Shown: positions 1 through 8,260 of the stretch, piece after piece
Position numbering within the stretch: the first letter of the stretch is position 1
Layout: each line of letters starts with the position of its first letter
Source: Candidatus Kerfeldbacteria bacterium
GTDB taxonomy: Bacteria > Patescibacteriota > Patescibacteriia > SBBC01 > JACPUP01
Direction of reading: 5' to 3'
DNA length: 55,578 bases
NCBI GenBank assembly: GCA_016192205.1
Contig: JACPUP010000029.1
Location: 1-55,578 of the forward strand
Position numbers and translations under genes: made by a program
Notes under the pieces: generated by a model
The model's input: the letters and a program-made list of their open reading frames with translations, nothing else
Database searches by the model: none
Told to the model about the DNA's origin: nothing

Positions 1-93
1 TCGCCGGCCAAGATTATGGCGCAACACGGCGAGATCACCATCATCCGGAAGCGGGAAACGGCCGCGGACGTCGGAAAAATGTTTGGGTGGTAA
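1..93 (+). CDS. C-terminal tail of an unidentified protein (partial)
   Basis: The first frame is open from base 1 to a TAA at 91-93 and encodes the last 30 residues of a protein ending in GKMFGW. The gene begins outside the window. It ends one base before the agmatinase ATG at 95, so the two are probably co-transcribed. An upstream polyamine-pathway partner would fit that neighbour, but no motif in the tail identifies the family and I assign no function. Confidence 0.5.
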   Translation, partial: SPAKIMAQHGEITIIRKRETAADVGKMFGW

Positions 94-94
94 G

Positions 95-973
95 ATGACT
101 GATCGTGGAGCTCCACCCGCAGCCGTTCGTTTCCCGCGGACTTTTTTTGGCGATCAAGCTTCCTGGAAACGGGCCAAGGCCGTGGTCATCCCAGCGCCGT
201 ACGACGCGGCCGTCTCGTTCCGCAGCGGCGCGCGGTACGGTCCGGCTGCACTCCTTGAAGATTCGGTATCGATCGAGTGGTACGACCTGGAGCTCGGCCT
301 GAACATTGCCGAGCGCGTGCCGCTCCACACGCTCGATCCTTTGGAACTGCCGGTGTCTGGGCCGGCCGACGCTGTTGCGGTCATCGAGCGCGAGGTCGCA
401 CGCGTGCTCACGGCGAAGAAGTTCCCGCTGCTGGTCGGCGGGGACCACTCGTTGACCGCGGGCGCCGTCCGCGCGGTCGCCGCGAAGCATCGCCATTTGA
501 CCGTCATGCATTTGGATGCGCACGGCGATCTCCGTGACGAATACCAGCACTCCTCATTCTCCCACGCCACGTGCATGCGCCGGGCGTACGAGGCTACCGG
601 CCGCCTCGTCCAAGTGGGGATCCGCGATGTCGAAGAAGAGCAAGTCGCATTCCAGCAGCGCCACCGCATCCCTGTTTTTGCCGCGCCAAACGTTCCCGTG
701 CAAAAAATCATCGCTGCCTGCGGACCCAAGGTTTACGTGACGGTCGACGTTGACGTCTTCGACCCGAGCATCATGCCAGCAACTGGTACGCCCGTGCCCG
801 GCGGACTGGGTTGGTATGACGTCATCGGCCTGCTCCGCGCGCTCGGCAAATCCCGCCGCATTGTTGCCGCAGACATTATGGAGCTGGCACCAATTCCTGG
901 ACTGGCTGCGCCCAACGTTTTGGCCGCCCGGTTGGCCTACAAAATGCTCGGCTACGCGCTGCTGCGACGATAA
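95..973 (+). CDS. speB: Agmatinase/arginase-family ureohydrolase
   Basis: A 292-residue enzyme of the Mn-dependent ureohydrolase family. All metal-binding signatures are present: GGDHS at residues 115-119, DAHGD at 141-145, VDVDVFDP at 217-224, and a late Glu in the segment ADIMEL. The SHATCMRR stretch after the DAHGD motif resembles agmatinases more than arginases, so hydrolysis of agmatine to putrescine and urea is the best guess. Other ureohydrolases such as formiminoglutamase-like enzymes cannot be excluded. I chose the ATG at 95, one base past the upstream stop. A TTG at 83 would add four residues and overlap that gene. It probably shares a transcript with the partial gene before it. Confidence 0.82.
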   Translation: MTDRGAPPAAVRFPRTFFGDQASWKRAKAVVIPAPYDAAVSFRSGARYGPAALLEDSVSIEWYDLELGLNIAERVPLHTLDPLELPVSGPADAVAVIEREVARVLTAKKFPLLVGGDHSLTAGAVRAVAAKHRHLTVMHLDAHGDLRDEYQHSSFSHATCMRRAYEATGRLVQVGIRDVEEEQVAFQQRHRIPVFAAPNVPVQKIIAACGPKVYVTVDVDVFDPSIMPATGTPVPGGLGWYDVIGLLRALGKSRRIVAADIMELAPIPGLAAPNVLAARLAYKMLGYALLRR

Positions 974-975
974 CG

Positions 976-1004
976 CTTGTTTTTCTATCCCAGCTCGTGT
1001 AGGC
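976..1004 (+). promoter_or_regulatory. Predicted sigma-70-type promoter of secA
   Basis: TTGTTT at 976-981 and TAGGCT at 999-1004 are separated by 17 bases. Transcription would start about 10 bases before the secA ATG, giving a very short leader with no Shine-Dalgarno sequence. Assigned by matching hexamers only. Confidence 0.45.
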
Positions 1005-1020
1005 TTGCCGGTGCTTTTCT

Positions 1021-3741
1021 ATGTCGCTGCTGGTAAAACTGTTTGGGGATCCGAACCGAAAAACCGTCGGCGCGCTCCAGCAACGCGTGGCGCGCACCAA
1101 TGCCCTGGAGGCCGAGGTCAGCGCGCAGTCCGACGAACGCCTGAAGCTGACCGTCAACGAGCTACGAAAAACCCAGCCTGATTTTTCGGCGCTCGACCAA
1201 CACCTCGAGCGCGTCTTCGCCATCGTCCGCGAAACCGCCAAGCGCCAACTCAAACAACGCCCCTATGACGTGCAACTGATTGGCGGCATGGCGTTAAACG
1301 ACGGCCAGATTGCCGAGATGAGGACCGGCGAGGGGAAAACGCTGGTCGCCACGCTGCCGGCCACCCTCAACGCGCTCACCGGCCGCGGTGTGCACGTCGT
1401 CACCGTGAACGATTACTTGGCTAAGCGTGACGCTGTTTGGATGGGCCCCATTTACCAGGCACTGGGCGTTACCGTCGGTTCCATCCAGCACGAGGCAGCG
1501 TTTCGGTACGATCCCACCTACACCGATGCGCCGGAAACCGCTCGTTTCCTGCGGCCGGTCTCACGCCGCGAAGCGTATGCCTGCGACGTGCTCTACGGAA
1601 CGAACAATGAGTTTGGCTTCGATTACCTCCGCGATAACATGGTGGCGGATGTGTCCCAGAAGGTCCAGCGGCCGCTCGCGTACGCCATCGTCGACGAGGT
1701 CGACTCGATTCTCGTCGATGAAGCGCGAACGCCACTCATCATTTCCGCGCCCGCCGAGGAATCAACCGATCAGTACTACCGTTTTGCCCAACTCGTGCGA
1801 ACGCTCACCGAGGGTGAGGACTACAACGTCGACGAGAAGATGAAAGCTGCCACGCTGACCGACGCGGGCATGACCAAGATGGAACGTGCGCTCGGCGTGG
1901 AGAACATCTACGCGGTCGATGGAATCGAGCTCGCCCATCACATGGAGCAGGCCCTCAAGGCGCACGCCTTATTCAAGCTTGATCGCGACTACGTTGTCCG
2001 CGCAGGCGAAGTCGTCATCGTGGACGAGTTCACCGGGCGGCTCATGTTTGGCCGACGGTACTCCGAAGGGCTTCACCAAGCGATTGAAGCCAAGGAAGGC
2101 GTGGCGATAAAGCAGGAGAGCCGGACGCTGGCCACCATCACGTTCCAGAACTACTTCCGGCTGTACCAGAAACTTTCGGGGATGACCGGGACCGCGCTCA
2201 CTGAAGCCGAGGAGTTTGCCAAAATCTACAACCTCGATGTGGTGGTTATCCCGACCAACCGACCCATGGTTCGCGCTGATCGGCCGGACGCAGTATTCGT
2301 CAATGAGCAGGGAAAATTTCAAGCGGTCGTACGGGAGATCAAATCACGCCACCAAGCCGGACAACCGGTGCTCGTGGGCACTATTTCCATCGAGAAGAAC
2401 GAAATCCTCCATGAGCTGCTCGAACGTGAGGGCGTGCCGCACGAGGTGCTGAATGCCAAGAACCACGAGCGCGAAGCAGCTATCATTGCGCAGGCTGGTC
2501 GCAAGGGTGCGGTGACCATTGCCACGAACATGGCCGGTCGTGGCGTCGACATCATCTTAGGCGGCACCGGCGCGGACAAACCCGCCCAAGACGAGATTCG
2601 CGCACTCGGCGGGGTGCACGTACTCGGCACGGAGCGTCATGAAGCTCGGCGGATTGACAACCAGCTCCGTGGCCGCACGGGCCGGCAGGGCGACCCCGGT
2701 TCGTCCCAGTTTTTCGTGTCGCTCGATGATGACCTCATGCGCGTGTTCGGCTCGGACCGCGTCAAGGGCATTATGGAGCGTTTGAACGTGCCGCCAGACC
2801 TGCCGATTGAAAACCGGGTGGTGTCGCGCTCCATCGAAGCGGCCCAGAAGAAAATCGAAGGCCGGAACTTCGACCTCCGCAAGCACTTAGTCGAGTACGA
2901 CGACGTCATGAACAAGCACCGTGAGGTCATCTACCGTCGCCGCAACCGCGTGCTCGCCCAAGCGGGTTCGGAAACACTCGAACAGGTGAGCGAGCTCGTC
3001 GATGCGGAAATCGAGCACGTCGTAGCCTTCCACACGGCCGGGGAGCATGAACGCGACTGGAACCTCAAGGAGATCGTGGAAACGGTCGATGCGATGTTCG
3101 GCTTGACCGAAGGGCGAGCCGAAGTAGAGGGCACACTGCGGGATATCGCCAAAGACCGTCGCGAACAAGCCAAAGCCCGTGATGCGATGTGCGCCTCCTT
3201 GTCCGAGCGTGCGGATCAAGCGCTCCAGGCATTGGGCAAACGTCTCGGCGGTGACGAGCGTTTGTCAGTGGCTGCGCGGTCTGTACTCTTACGGACCATC
3301 GACGCGCTCTGGATCGAGCACCTGGACCAAATGGACCATTTACGCGAGGGGATCGGGCTGCGTGGCTATGGCCAACGCGATCCGCTCGTTGAGTACAAGC
3401 GGGAAGCATTCCGGCTCTTTCAGCAGCTGACGCAGAGTATTGATGCGTCGTTCGTCAATACCCTCTTCAAGATTCAGCCCGCACCACCTTCGACGGTATC
3501 AACCACGCTCACCCGCGCGCGTCAGGTTGAGTCTGGGCCAGCGAAAGAGAGCACCTCATCGTCTGCGATCCGCGCTCTGGCAACGGGTGAGCCAGCCCGC
3601 GCACCCGGTGCGCAGCTGACAGCGGAGAGCCAAGAGCCGACTGCCACCGCGCCAGGACGTTATCACGGCCAGAAAGTCGGCCGCAACGAACCCTGCCCGT
3701 GCGGTTCGGGCAAGAAATTCAAGAAGTGCCATGGTGCGTAA
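1021..3741 (+). CDS. secA: Preprotein translocase ATPase SecA
   Basis: A 906-residue, full-length SecA, the cytosolic motor that drives unfolded preproteins through SecYEG. Nucleotide-binding domain 1 carries the Walker A motif MRTGEGKT at 100-107 and the DEVD box at 225-228. The preprotein cross-linking region and the second motor domain (GRTGRQGDPGSS) follow. The C-terminus keeps the SEC-C zinc motif, with C892, C894, C903 and H904, usually used to bind SecB or ribosomes and lipids. A low-complexity linker of roughly 60 residues precedes it. The gene stands alone with its own short-leader promoter, while secDF lie 2 kb downstream. Confidence 0.98.
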   Translation: MSLLVKLFGDPNRKTVGALQQRVARTNALEAEVSAQSDERLKLTVNELRKTQPDFSALDQHLERVFAIVRETAKRQLKQRPYDVQLIGGMALNDGQIAEMRTGEGKTLVATLPATLNALTGRGVHVVTVNDYLAKRDAVWMGPIYQALGVTVGSIQHEAAFRYDPTYTDAPETARFLRPVSRREAYACDVLYGTNNEFGFDYLRDNMVADVSQKVQRPLAYAIVDEVDSILVDEARTPLIISAPAEESTDQYYRFAQLVRTLTEGEDYNVDEKMKAATLTDAGMTKMERALGVENIYAVDGIELAHHMEQALKAHALFKLDRDYVVRAGEVVIVDEFTGRLMFGRRYSEGLHQAIEAKEGVAIKQESRTLATITFQNYFRLYQKLSGMTGTALTEAEEFAKIYNLDVVVIPTNRPMVRADRPDAVFVNEQGKFQAVVREIKSRHQAGQPVLVGTISIEKNEILHELLEREGVPHEVLNAKNHEREAAIIAQAGRKGAVTIATNMAGRGVDIILGGTGADKPAQDEIRALGGVHVLGTERHEARRIDNQLRGRTGRQGDPGSSQFFVSLDDDLMRVFGSDRVKGIMERLNVPPDLPIENRVVSRSIEAAQKKIEGRNFDLRKHLVEYDDVMNKHREVIYRRRNRVLAQAGSETLEQVSELVDAEIEHVVAFHTAGEHERDWNLKEIVETVDAMFGLTEGRAEVEGTLRDIAKDRREQAKARDAMCASLSERADQALQALGKRLGGDERLSVAARSVLLRTIDALWIEHLDQMDHLREGIGLRGYGQRDPLVEYKREAFRLFQQLTQSIDASFVNTLFKIQPAPPSTVSTTLTRARQVESGPAKESTSSSAIRALATGEPARAPGAQLTAESQEPTATAPGRYHGQKVGRNEPCPCGSGKKFKKCHGA

Positions 3742-3901
3742 AACGCCGAATAATGAATAGCGAATAACGAATGGCGGGAGGGCCGCGAAGAATCAGGACT
3801 GAAATTCAGAATATTCAAACGTCTTGCTTACCAACGAACCGTTCAGGCGCTGAAAACCCAGTCAACAATTCTACAATTCCACAGACGCATTCTCGCCCTG
3901 C
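3742..3901. other. Intergenic stretch between secA and the transpeptidase promoter
   Basis: This non-coding stretch is AT-rich relative to the genes. It holds the short direct repeat at 3747-3774 and no open frame with coding character. I found no hairpin followed by a T-run, so no intrinsic terminator for secA is evident. Confidence 0.5.
3747..3774 (+). repeat. Two-copy 14-bp AT-rich direct repeat after secA
   Basis: Two adjacent 14-base units, 3747-3760 and 3761-3774, agree at 12 positions (core CGAATAA.GAAT). They begin six bases after the secA stop, in a gap much richer in A and T than the flanking genes. The repeat is short and imperfect. Nothing ties it to an attachment site or an array. 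Confidence 0.5.
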
Positions 3902-3930
3902 TTGATTTATCATAGAAAACGTGCTACACT
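3902..3930 (+). promoter_or_regulatory. Predicted strong promoter of the L,D-transpeptidase transcript
   Basis: TTGATT at 3902-3907 and TACACT at 3925-3930 have a 17-base spacer. The extended -10 element TG lies at 3922-3923. The start site would fall near 3937, leaving an unusually long leader of about 157 bases before the ATG at 4094. Confidence 0.6.
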
Positions 3931-3936
3931 TTGAAA

Positions 3937-4093
3937 TGTAGTTCTTTCAAGACGAAAACAAAAAGAAAAAGAAAAGCGACCCTAGAGGTCAACAAGTGCC
4001 TTTAGGAACATAAGAGGGTTTCAACGAGGCCTGGCCTCTAGGGTTCCATCCCCCTGCACCGAGAGTGCAGACGGGTCATTTACGGTAAGTAAG
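3937..4093 (+). promoter_or_regulatory. Structured 5' leader of the L,D-transpeptidase gene (candidate regulatory RNA)
   Basis: The leader opens with a purine-rich linker (about 3951-3976). A 10-base arm at 3979-3988 is then perfectly complementary to 4035-4044. The 3' arm also takes part in a competing local hairpin, GAGGC (4026-4030) with GCCTC (4034-4038). GGAAC (4005-4009) can pair with GTTCC (4043-4047), crossing the long stem. A perfect 6-bp hairpin with loop CGAGA lies at 4054-4070. Mutually exclusive stems are typical of regulatory leaders, but I recognise no known riboswitch class. No Shine-Dalgarno sequence precedes the ATG. Confidence 0.4.
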
Positions 4094-5515
4094 ATGGATA
4101 ACGAATCTGGAATTCCGGAGCACGGGACGAAAGTCCTCATCGCGCTTGGTGGAAGCCTCATGAGTTTCCTGGTGTTCGTTGGTTCAGCGTCGGCCGGTTC
4201 CACCCCGAACGAGATCCGCGTACTCACACCAGCTGGTGAAAAACAGCAGGCGTTTGCCTTCGGTGACAAAGAGCTCCGCCGCGGTGCGGAAATCGCCACT
4301 GGTGACGTTGACGGCGACGGGGAACTCGAGATTGTCGCTACGCCAACGTACAGAGCCAAGCCGAATGTACGAGTCTTTTCATCGAGCGGGACACTCCGGA
4401 CGGACTTCGACGTCCTCGACCGTAAGTTTACTGGTGGTGTGAACCTTGCCGTCGGTGATGTCACCGGTGACGGCGTTGCCGAAATCGTTATCGGTGCTCG
4501 CGATGGCGGCGGACCGACCGTTGAAGTCTACACGAACACGGGACAGCGACTGGCAACCTTCGTTGCGTACAGCCCGAAATATCGCGGCGGAGTCGACGTC
4601 GCCACCGGCGACATTGACGGCGACGGGGTCGAGGAAATCGTCACTGCCGCCGGATTCGAATCTTCGGGACACATCCGCGCGTTCGAGGGCGATGGACGTG
4701 AAACCGTGACCTCGGTTTTCCCTTTTGGTACCAGCGGGCAGTTCGGTGCACGCGTCGCCGTCGGCGACGTTGATCCCGACAGCCCGTATGAGGAAATCGT
4801 CGTCGTACCGTTATCCGATCATGCACCGCAGGTCAAGATTCTTTCGAACCGCGGCAAGACGCTCAAGACCATCACTGCTTTTTCCGCCAGCCGCACCAGT
4901 GGCCTGTCCGTGACGACCCTCCAGGCCGATGCTGACGCGAGCGAGGAAATTGCCGTCATTGTCCGCAACTGGCGTCCGCACCTGCGCGTTTTGAATGCCG
5001 ACGGGTCGCGCCTCACGAGTACGTACGCATTTGCCAAATCGTTCGTCGGTGACGTTTCCTTGACCGCAGGCGGTGCCAACACGCTCCTGGCGTCCGTAAC
5101 AAAACTCCGGGCCAGCGGCCGCAGCGACCTTCCCCGCTCCATCGAGATTGACTTGTCCGACCAAAAACTCACGTATTACCGCAAAGGTGTTACGGTGGCA
5201 ACCCGAGCAGTCTCCACCGGCAAATGGTCAATGCCCACACCCACCGGGACGTTCAAAACCCGCAACAAGATTCGCACCGCCTACTCAAGCCGGTATGCGC
5301 TCTACATGGATTACTGGATGGCGGTCACGCCCGATGGCTCCTACGGCATCCACGCGCTGCCGTTTTGGAAATTGAAGAACGGCGGTCGCATCTATGAAGG
5401 CGAAGACCACCTTGGGACACCCGTATCCCATGGCTGCATTCGCCTTGCGCCGAGCGCTGCGCGCGAGCTCTACGAATGGGCACCCGTGGGCACAGCCGTC
5501 TTCATTCGTCCGTAA
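4094..5515 (+). CDS. Secreted FG-GAP repeat protein with YkuD L,D-transpeptidase domain
   Basis: A 473-residue exported protein. A hydrophobic segment near residues 13-34 ending in SASAG looks like a signal peptide or membrane anchor. The middle carries FG-GAP/integrin-alpha-type calcium-loop repeats with DxDGDG cores starting near residues 71, 122 and 173. The C-terminal YkuD domain (about 350-472) has an upstream His in YGIHAL and the catalytic signature SHGCIRL at 445-451, with Cys448 as nucleophile. YkuD enzymes form 3-3 peptidoglycan cross-links or attach proteins to the wall. The propeller-like repeats probably position the enzyme at the surface or bind a ligand. It is a single-gene unit with its own promoter and a long structured leader. 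Confidence 0.9.
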   Translation: MDNESGIPEHGTKVLIALGGSLMSFLVFVGSASAGSTPNEIRVLTPAGEKQQAFAFGDKELRRGAEIATGDVDGDGELEIVATPTYRAKPNVRVFSSSGTLRTDFDVLDRKFTGGVNLAVGDVTGDGVAEIVIGARDGGGPTVEVYTNTGQRLATFVAYSPKYRGGVDVATGDIDGDGVEEIVTAAGFESSGHIRAFEGDGRETVTSVFPFGTSGQFGARVAVGDVDPDSPYEEIVVVPLSDHAPQVKILSNRGKTLKTITAFSASRTSGLSVTTLQADADASEEIAVIVRNWRPHLRVLNADGSRLTSTYAFAKSFVGDVSLTAGGANTLLASVTKLRASGRSDLPRSIEIDLSDQKLTYYRKGVTVATRAVSTGKWSMPTPTGTFKTRNKIRTAYSSRYALYMDYWMAVTPDGSYGIHALPFWKLKNGGRIYEGEDHLGTPVSHGCIRLAPSAARELYEWAPVGTAVFIRP

Positions 5516-5523
5516 TGTTCTGA

Positions 5524-5553
5524 TTGACCCGAACCCACCGGCGGTGGTACGCT
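5524..5553 (+). promoter_or_regulatory. Predicted promoter of secD-secF
   Basis: TTGACC at 5524-5529 and TACGCT at 5548-5553 are separated by 18 bases, with an extended -10 TGG just before the -10. The expected start site is about 15 bases ahead of the secD ATG. Confidence 0.5.
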
Positions 5554-5575
5554 ACCTCCGCTGTTTTCGCTTTCC

Positions 5576-7255
5576 ATGACCTCCCGCACGAAACTCGGGC
5601 TCACATTTTTCAGCCTCATCGTCCTCCTCGCGCTCGCCGTCCTCGTTGACGTGCCTGGCGGCCCGGATCTGCGTGTCGGCTCGTGGCACAAGGAAATGAA
5701 AGTCCACCTCGGGCTTGATTTGAAAGGCGGGACGCGGCTCATCTACGACGCGGACGTGAGCGGTTTGCCCGGGGGTGAGGAATCCTCGGCGTTGGACGGC
5801 GTGCGGGACGTGATTGAACGTCGCGTCAACCAGTTTGGCGTGTCCGAACCGATCGTCCAGACGAGCGAGGCCGGCGGACAGCACCGGATTATCGTTGAGT
5901 TGGCTGGTGTGCAGGATGTCGACGCTGCGATACAACAGATTGGTGAAACACCGCTGCTGGAATTCAAAGAGCTAGGCACACCGGCTCCGCTGATTCCCGA
6001 AGACCTGGCCGCGGCCGAGGCCTTCAATCGAGAACAACGCGCAAAAGCCGAGCGGGCGCTGGCTGACGTCCGTGCGCCCAATGCGGATTTTGCCGCCATC
6101 GCAAGCGAACGCTCCGAAGACACGGGGTCGGCGCCGAGCGGCGGTGACATTGGTTTTCAGCGGAGGGAAAATCTCGTCACCGAATACGCCGACGTCCTCT
6201 TCGATCAGCTCGAAGACGGTCAGCTGTTCGATCAACTGGTAGAATCGCCGTTTGGCTATCACGTCATCAAACGAACGGAATCACGCGCGTCCGGGGAAGG
6301 GGAGAGCGCCGTGACCGAGGTGCGCTCACGTCACATCCTTGTCCGGACGCGAGAAACCCATCCAGAAGAGACCGAGCAAACCTACGTCGAGACTGGACTG
6401 ACCGGCGAGCACCTCGACAACGCCCAGGTATCGTTTGACCAGCAGACGGGCCAGCCGGACGTTGTGTTGAAATTCAACGACGAGGGAAAACAACTCTTTG
6501 GCGATATTACCACTCGGAACCTCAACCAGCCGGTTGGCATTTTCTTGGACGGTCTCCCCATCTCCGAGCCGATTGTCCAAACCGAGATTACGACTGGTGA
6601 AGCGACGATCAGCGGTGACTTCGATCTGTCAGAGGCGAAGGAGCTCGCCCAGCGTCTCAATGCTGGTGCCCTGCCCGTGCCGATTACCCTCGTGAACCAA
6701 ACGACCGTCGGCCCGACGCTCGGTCGCGTCTCCATCGAGCGCAGTTTCTTCGCTGGTCTCGTTGGCCTGGCCGCGGTAGTACTGTTCATGCTCCTCCAGT
6801 ACCGATTCCTCGGCTTCATCGCGGTGCTCTCCCTCTTCGCGTACACAGCGTTGACCTTTGCCATTTTTAAACTCTGGCCGGTCACGCTCACGCTGGCCGG
6901 TGTGGCCGGGTTCATTCTGTCTATTGGCATCGCCGTGGATGCGAATATCCTCATTTTCGAACGCATCCGCGAGGAACTGCGCAGTGGCCGGCTCCTCGGA
7001 GATGCCGTCGAGGAAGGCTTCCAGCGCGCCTGGCTCTCCATCCGTGACTCCAACGTCTCGAGCCTCATCACGACGTTCATCCTGGCCTGGTTCGGCACGG
7101 GCATCATCAAGGGGTTTGCCATCACCTTGGCGATCGGGATCCTCGTCTCCATGTTTTCGGCCGTGACCATCGCTCGAACATTACTGCGCCTGACTGCCAA
7201 GCGGTGGCTCCAGCGTCACCCGAAGTTCCTGAGCGTTGAGCACGTGAGCGAGTAG
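5576..7255 (+). CDS. secD: Protein translocase subunit SecD with an inserted parvulin-like (PpiC) segment
   Basis: A 559-residue SecD, the membrane partner of SecF that uses ion flow to pull preproteins out of SecYEG. An N-terminal helix (about 8-25) is followed by the P1 motifs LGLDLKGGT (45-53) and NQFGVSEP (85-92). Normal SecD sequence resumes near residue 270 with GLTGEHLDNA, and five membrane helices follow from about 390. Between them, residues 135-260 resemble a peptidyl-prolyl isomerase of the parvulin family: GGDIGF (189-194) and FGYHVIK (226-232). The strand RSRHILVRT, normally first in parvulins, comes last (250-258). This looks like a circular permutation. secF follows after three bases. 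Confidence 0.95.
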   Translation: MTSRTKLGLTFFSLIVLLALAVLVDVPGGPDLRVGSWHKEMKVHLGLDLKGGTRLIYDADVSGLPGGEESSALDGVRDVIERRVNQFGVSEPIVQTSEAGGQHRIIVELAGVQDVDAAIQQIGETPLLEFKELGTPAPLIPEDLAAAEAFNREQRAKAERALADVRAPNADFAAIASERSEDTGSAPSGGDIGFQRRENLVTEYADVLFDQLEDGQLFDQLVESPFGYHVIKRTESRASGEGESAVTEVRSRHILVRTRETHPEETEQTYVETGLTGEHLDNAQVSFDQQTGQPDVVLKFNDEGKQLFGDITTRNLNQPVGIFLDGLPISEPIVQTEITTGEATISGDFDLSEAKELAQRLNAGALPVPITLVNQTTVGPTLGRVSIERSFFAGLVGLAAVVLFMLLQYRFLGFIAVLSLFAYTALTFAIFKLWPVTLTLAGVAGFILSIGIAVDANILIFERIREELRSGRLLGDAVEEGFQRAWLSIRDSNVSSLITTFILAWFGTGIIKGFAITLAIGILVSMFSAVTIARTLLRLTAKRWLQRHPKFLSVEHVSE

Positions 7256-7258
7256 CGT

Positions 7259-8146
7259 ATGTTTCAGATTATCCGCCACCGGCGCATCTTCCTCGCCTTC
7301 TCCGCGCTCCTCGTTGTCCTGGGAGTGGCGGCCTTTGCCGTGTGGGGTCTGAAACTCGGTATTGATTTTACCGGTGGCACCATTGTCCAGTACGAAGGCG
7401 TGGACGAGACGGCGCGCGGTGTATTGCGGTCGACGTATGCGGACGCAGGCCTTTCCCCGGTCCTGCAACGCGTTGGCGCGGACGGCGTCAGCATCCGATT
7501 GAGTGAACTGTCGCTCGACGATCAGGCGTCGCTCCGCGACGCGGTCAGCGCTGCGTTGCCAAACATCACCGAGACGTCGTTCGAGACTATTGGTCCGACC
7601 ATTGGTCGTGAGCTTCGTCAGAAAGCGGTCGTGGCCACTGCCCTCGTGTTGGTTGGCATCGTCCTCTACGTTACCTGGGCGTTTCGTCGCGTGTCGATCG
7701 GACCAGTACGCGCCTGGGTCTACGGTGCCGCCACCATCATCGCGCTCGCTCACGATTTGGTTGTCGTCATTGGCGTGTTCGCGATCCTGGGAACATTTTT
7801 CAATGTGGAAATCGACAGCCTCTTCGTCACTGCCCTTCTGACAGTCCTTGGGTTCTCCGTCCACGACACTATCGTGGTGTTTGACCGGATCCGCGAACGT
7901 CTTGGCCTGACCGAAACACAACAGTTTGCAGAGACGGTCAACGAGAGCGTCAACCAGACCATGGTCCGCTCGCTCGCGACCTCGGCCACAACACTCCTCG
8001 TGCTCGTCGCGCTCTTCCTCTTCGGCGGCGAGAGCATTCGCTACTTCACTCTGGCATTGGTCGTTGGCATCGTCTCTGGTACGTACTCCTCCATTTTCGT
8101 CGCCAGTCCGTTGCTCGTGGTCTGGGAGCGCTGGAGAAACACTTAA
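7259..8146 (+). CDS. secF: Protein translocase subunit SecF
   Basis: A 295-residue SecF with six predicted membrane helices. The N-terminal helix (about 10-30) is followed by the family signature GIDFTGGT. The conserved membrane core includes VLGFSVHDTIVVFDRIRE, where SecD/F proteins keep acidic and Arg residues for ion coupling. Its length is normal for the family. It starts three bases after secD and ends the secDF unit. The start is preceded by CGT and shows no Shine-Dalgarno sequence. Confidence 0.97.
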   Translation: MFQIIRHRRIFLAFSALLVVLGVAAFAVWGLKLGIDFTGGTIVQYEGVDETARGVLRSTYADAGLSPVLQRVGADGVSIRLSELSLDDQASLRDAVSAALPNITETSFETIGPTIGRELRQKAVVATALVLVGIVLYVTWAFRRVSIGPVRAWVYGAATIIALAHDLVVVIGVFAILGTFFNVEIDSLFVTALLTVLGFSVHDTIVVFDRIRERLGLTETQQFAETVNESVNQTMVRSLATSATTLLVLVALFLFGGESIRYFTLALVVGIVSGTYSSIFVASPLLVVWERWRNT

Positions 8147-8191
8147 AGCGCGGTAGCAGGCAGGTACACTTTTTACATTTATCCTTATTTC

Positions 8192-8220
8192 TTGACAGAA
8201 TAACAAATCTGTGCTATACT
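8192..8220 (+). promoter_or_regulatory. Near-consensus promoter of the sigma-like/HARE regulator operon
   Basis: A perfect TTGACA at 8192-8197, a 17-base spacer and TATACT at 8215-8220, with an extended -10 TG at 8212-8213. It is one of the strongest promoter matches in the window. The start site would be near 8227, leaving a leader of about 34 bases. AAGGAG at 8228-8233 lies too far (about 28 bases) from the ATG at 8261 to act as a normal ribosome-binding site. Confidence 0.72.
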
Positions 8221-8260
8221 AGTCTACAAGGAGAAATCCTGCGCGAACCCTTCAGTTTTT

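Noticed and set aside
3747..3774. Repeat after secA considered as a CRISPR remnant or attachment site
   Set aside because: Only two imperfect 14-base units directly abut each other, with no spacers and no integrase or cas gene.
5978..6352. SecD insertion considered as a frameshift or assembly chimera
   Set aside because: The frame is continuous, codon use matches SecD on both sides, and SecD sequence resumes in register.
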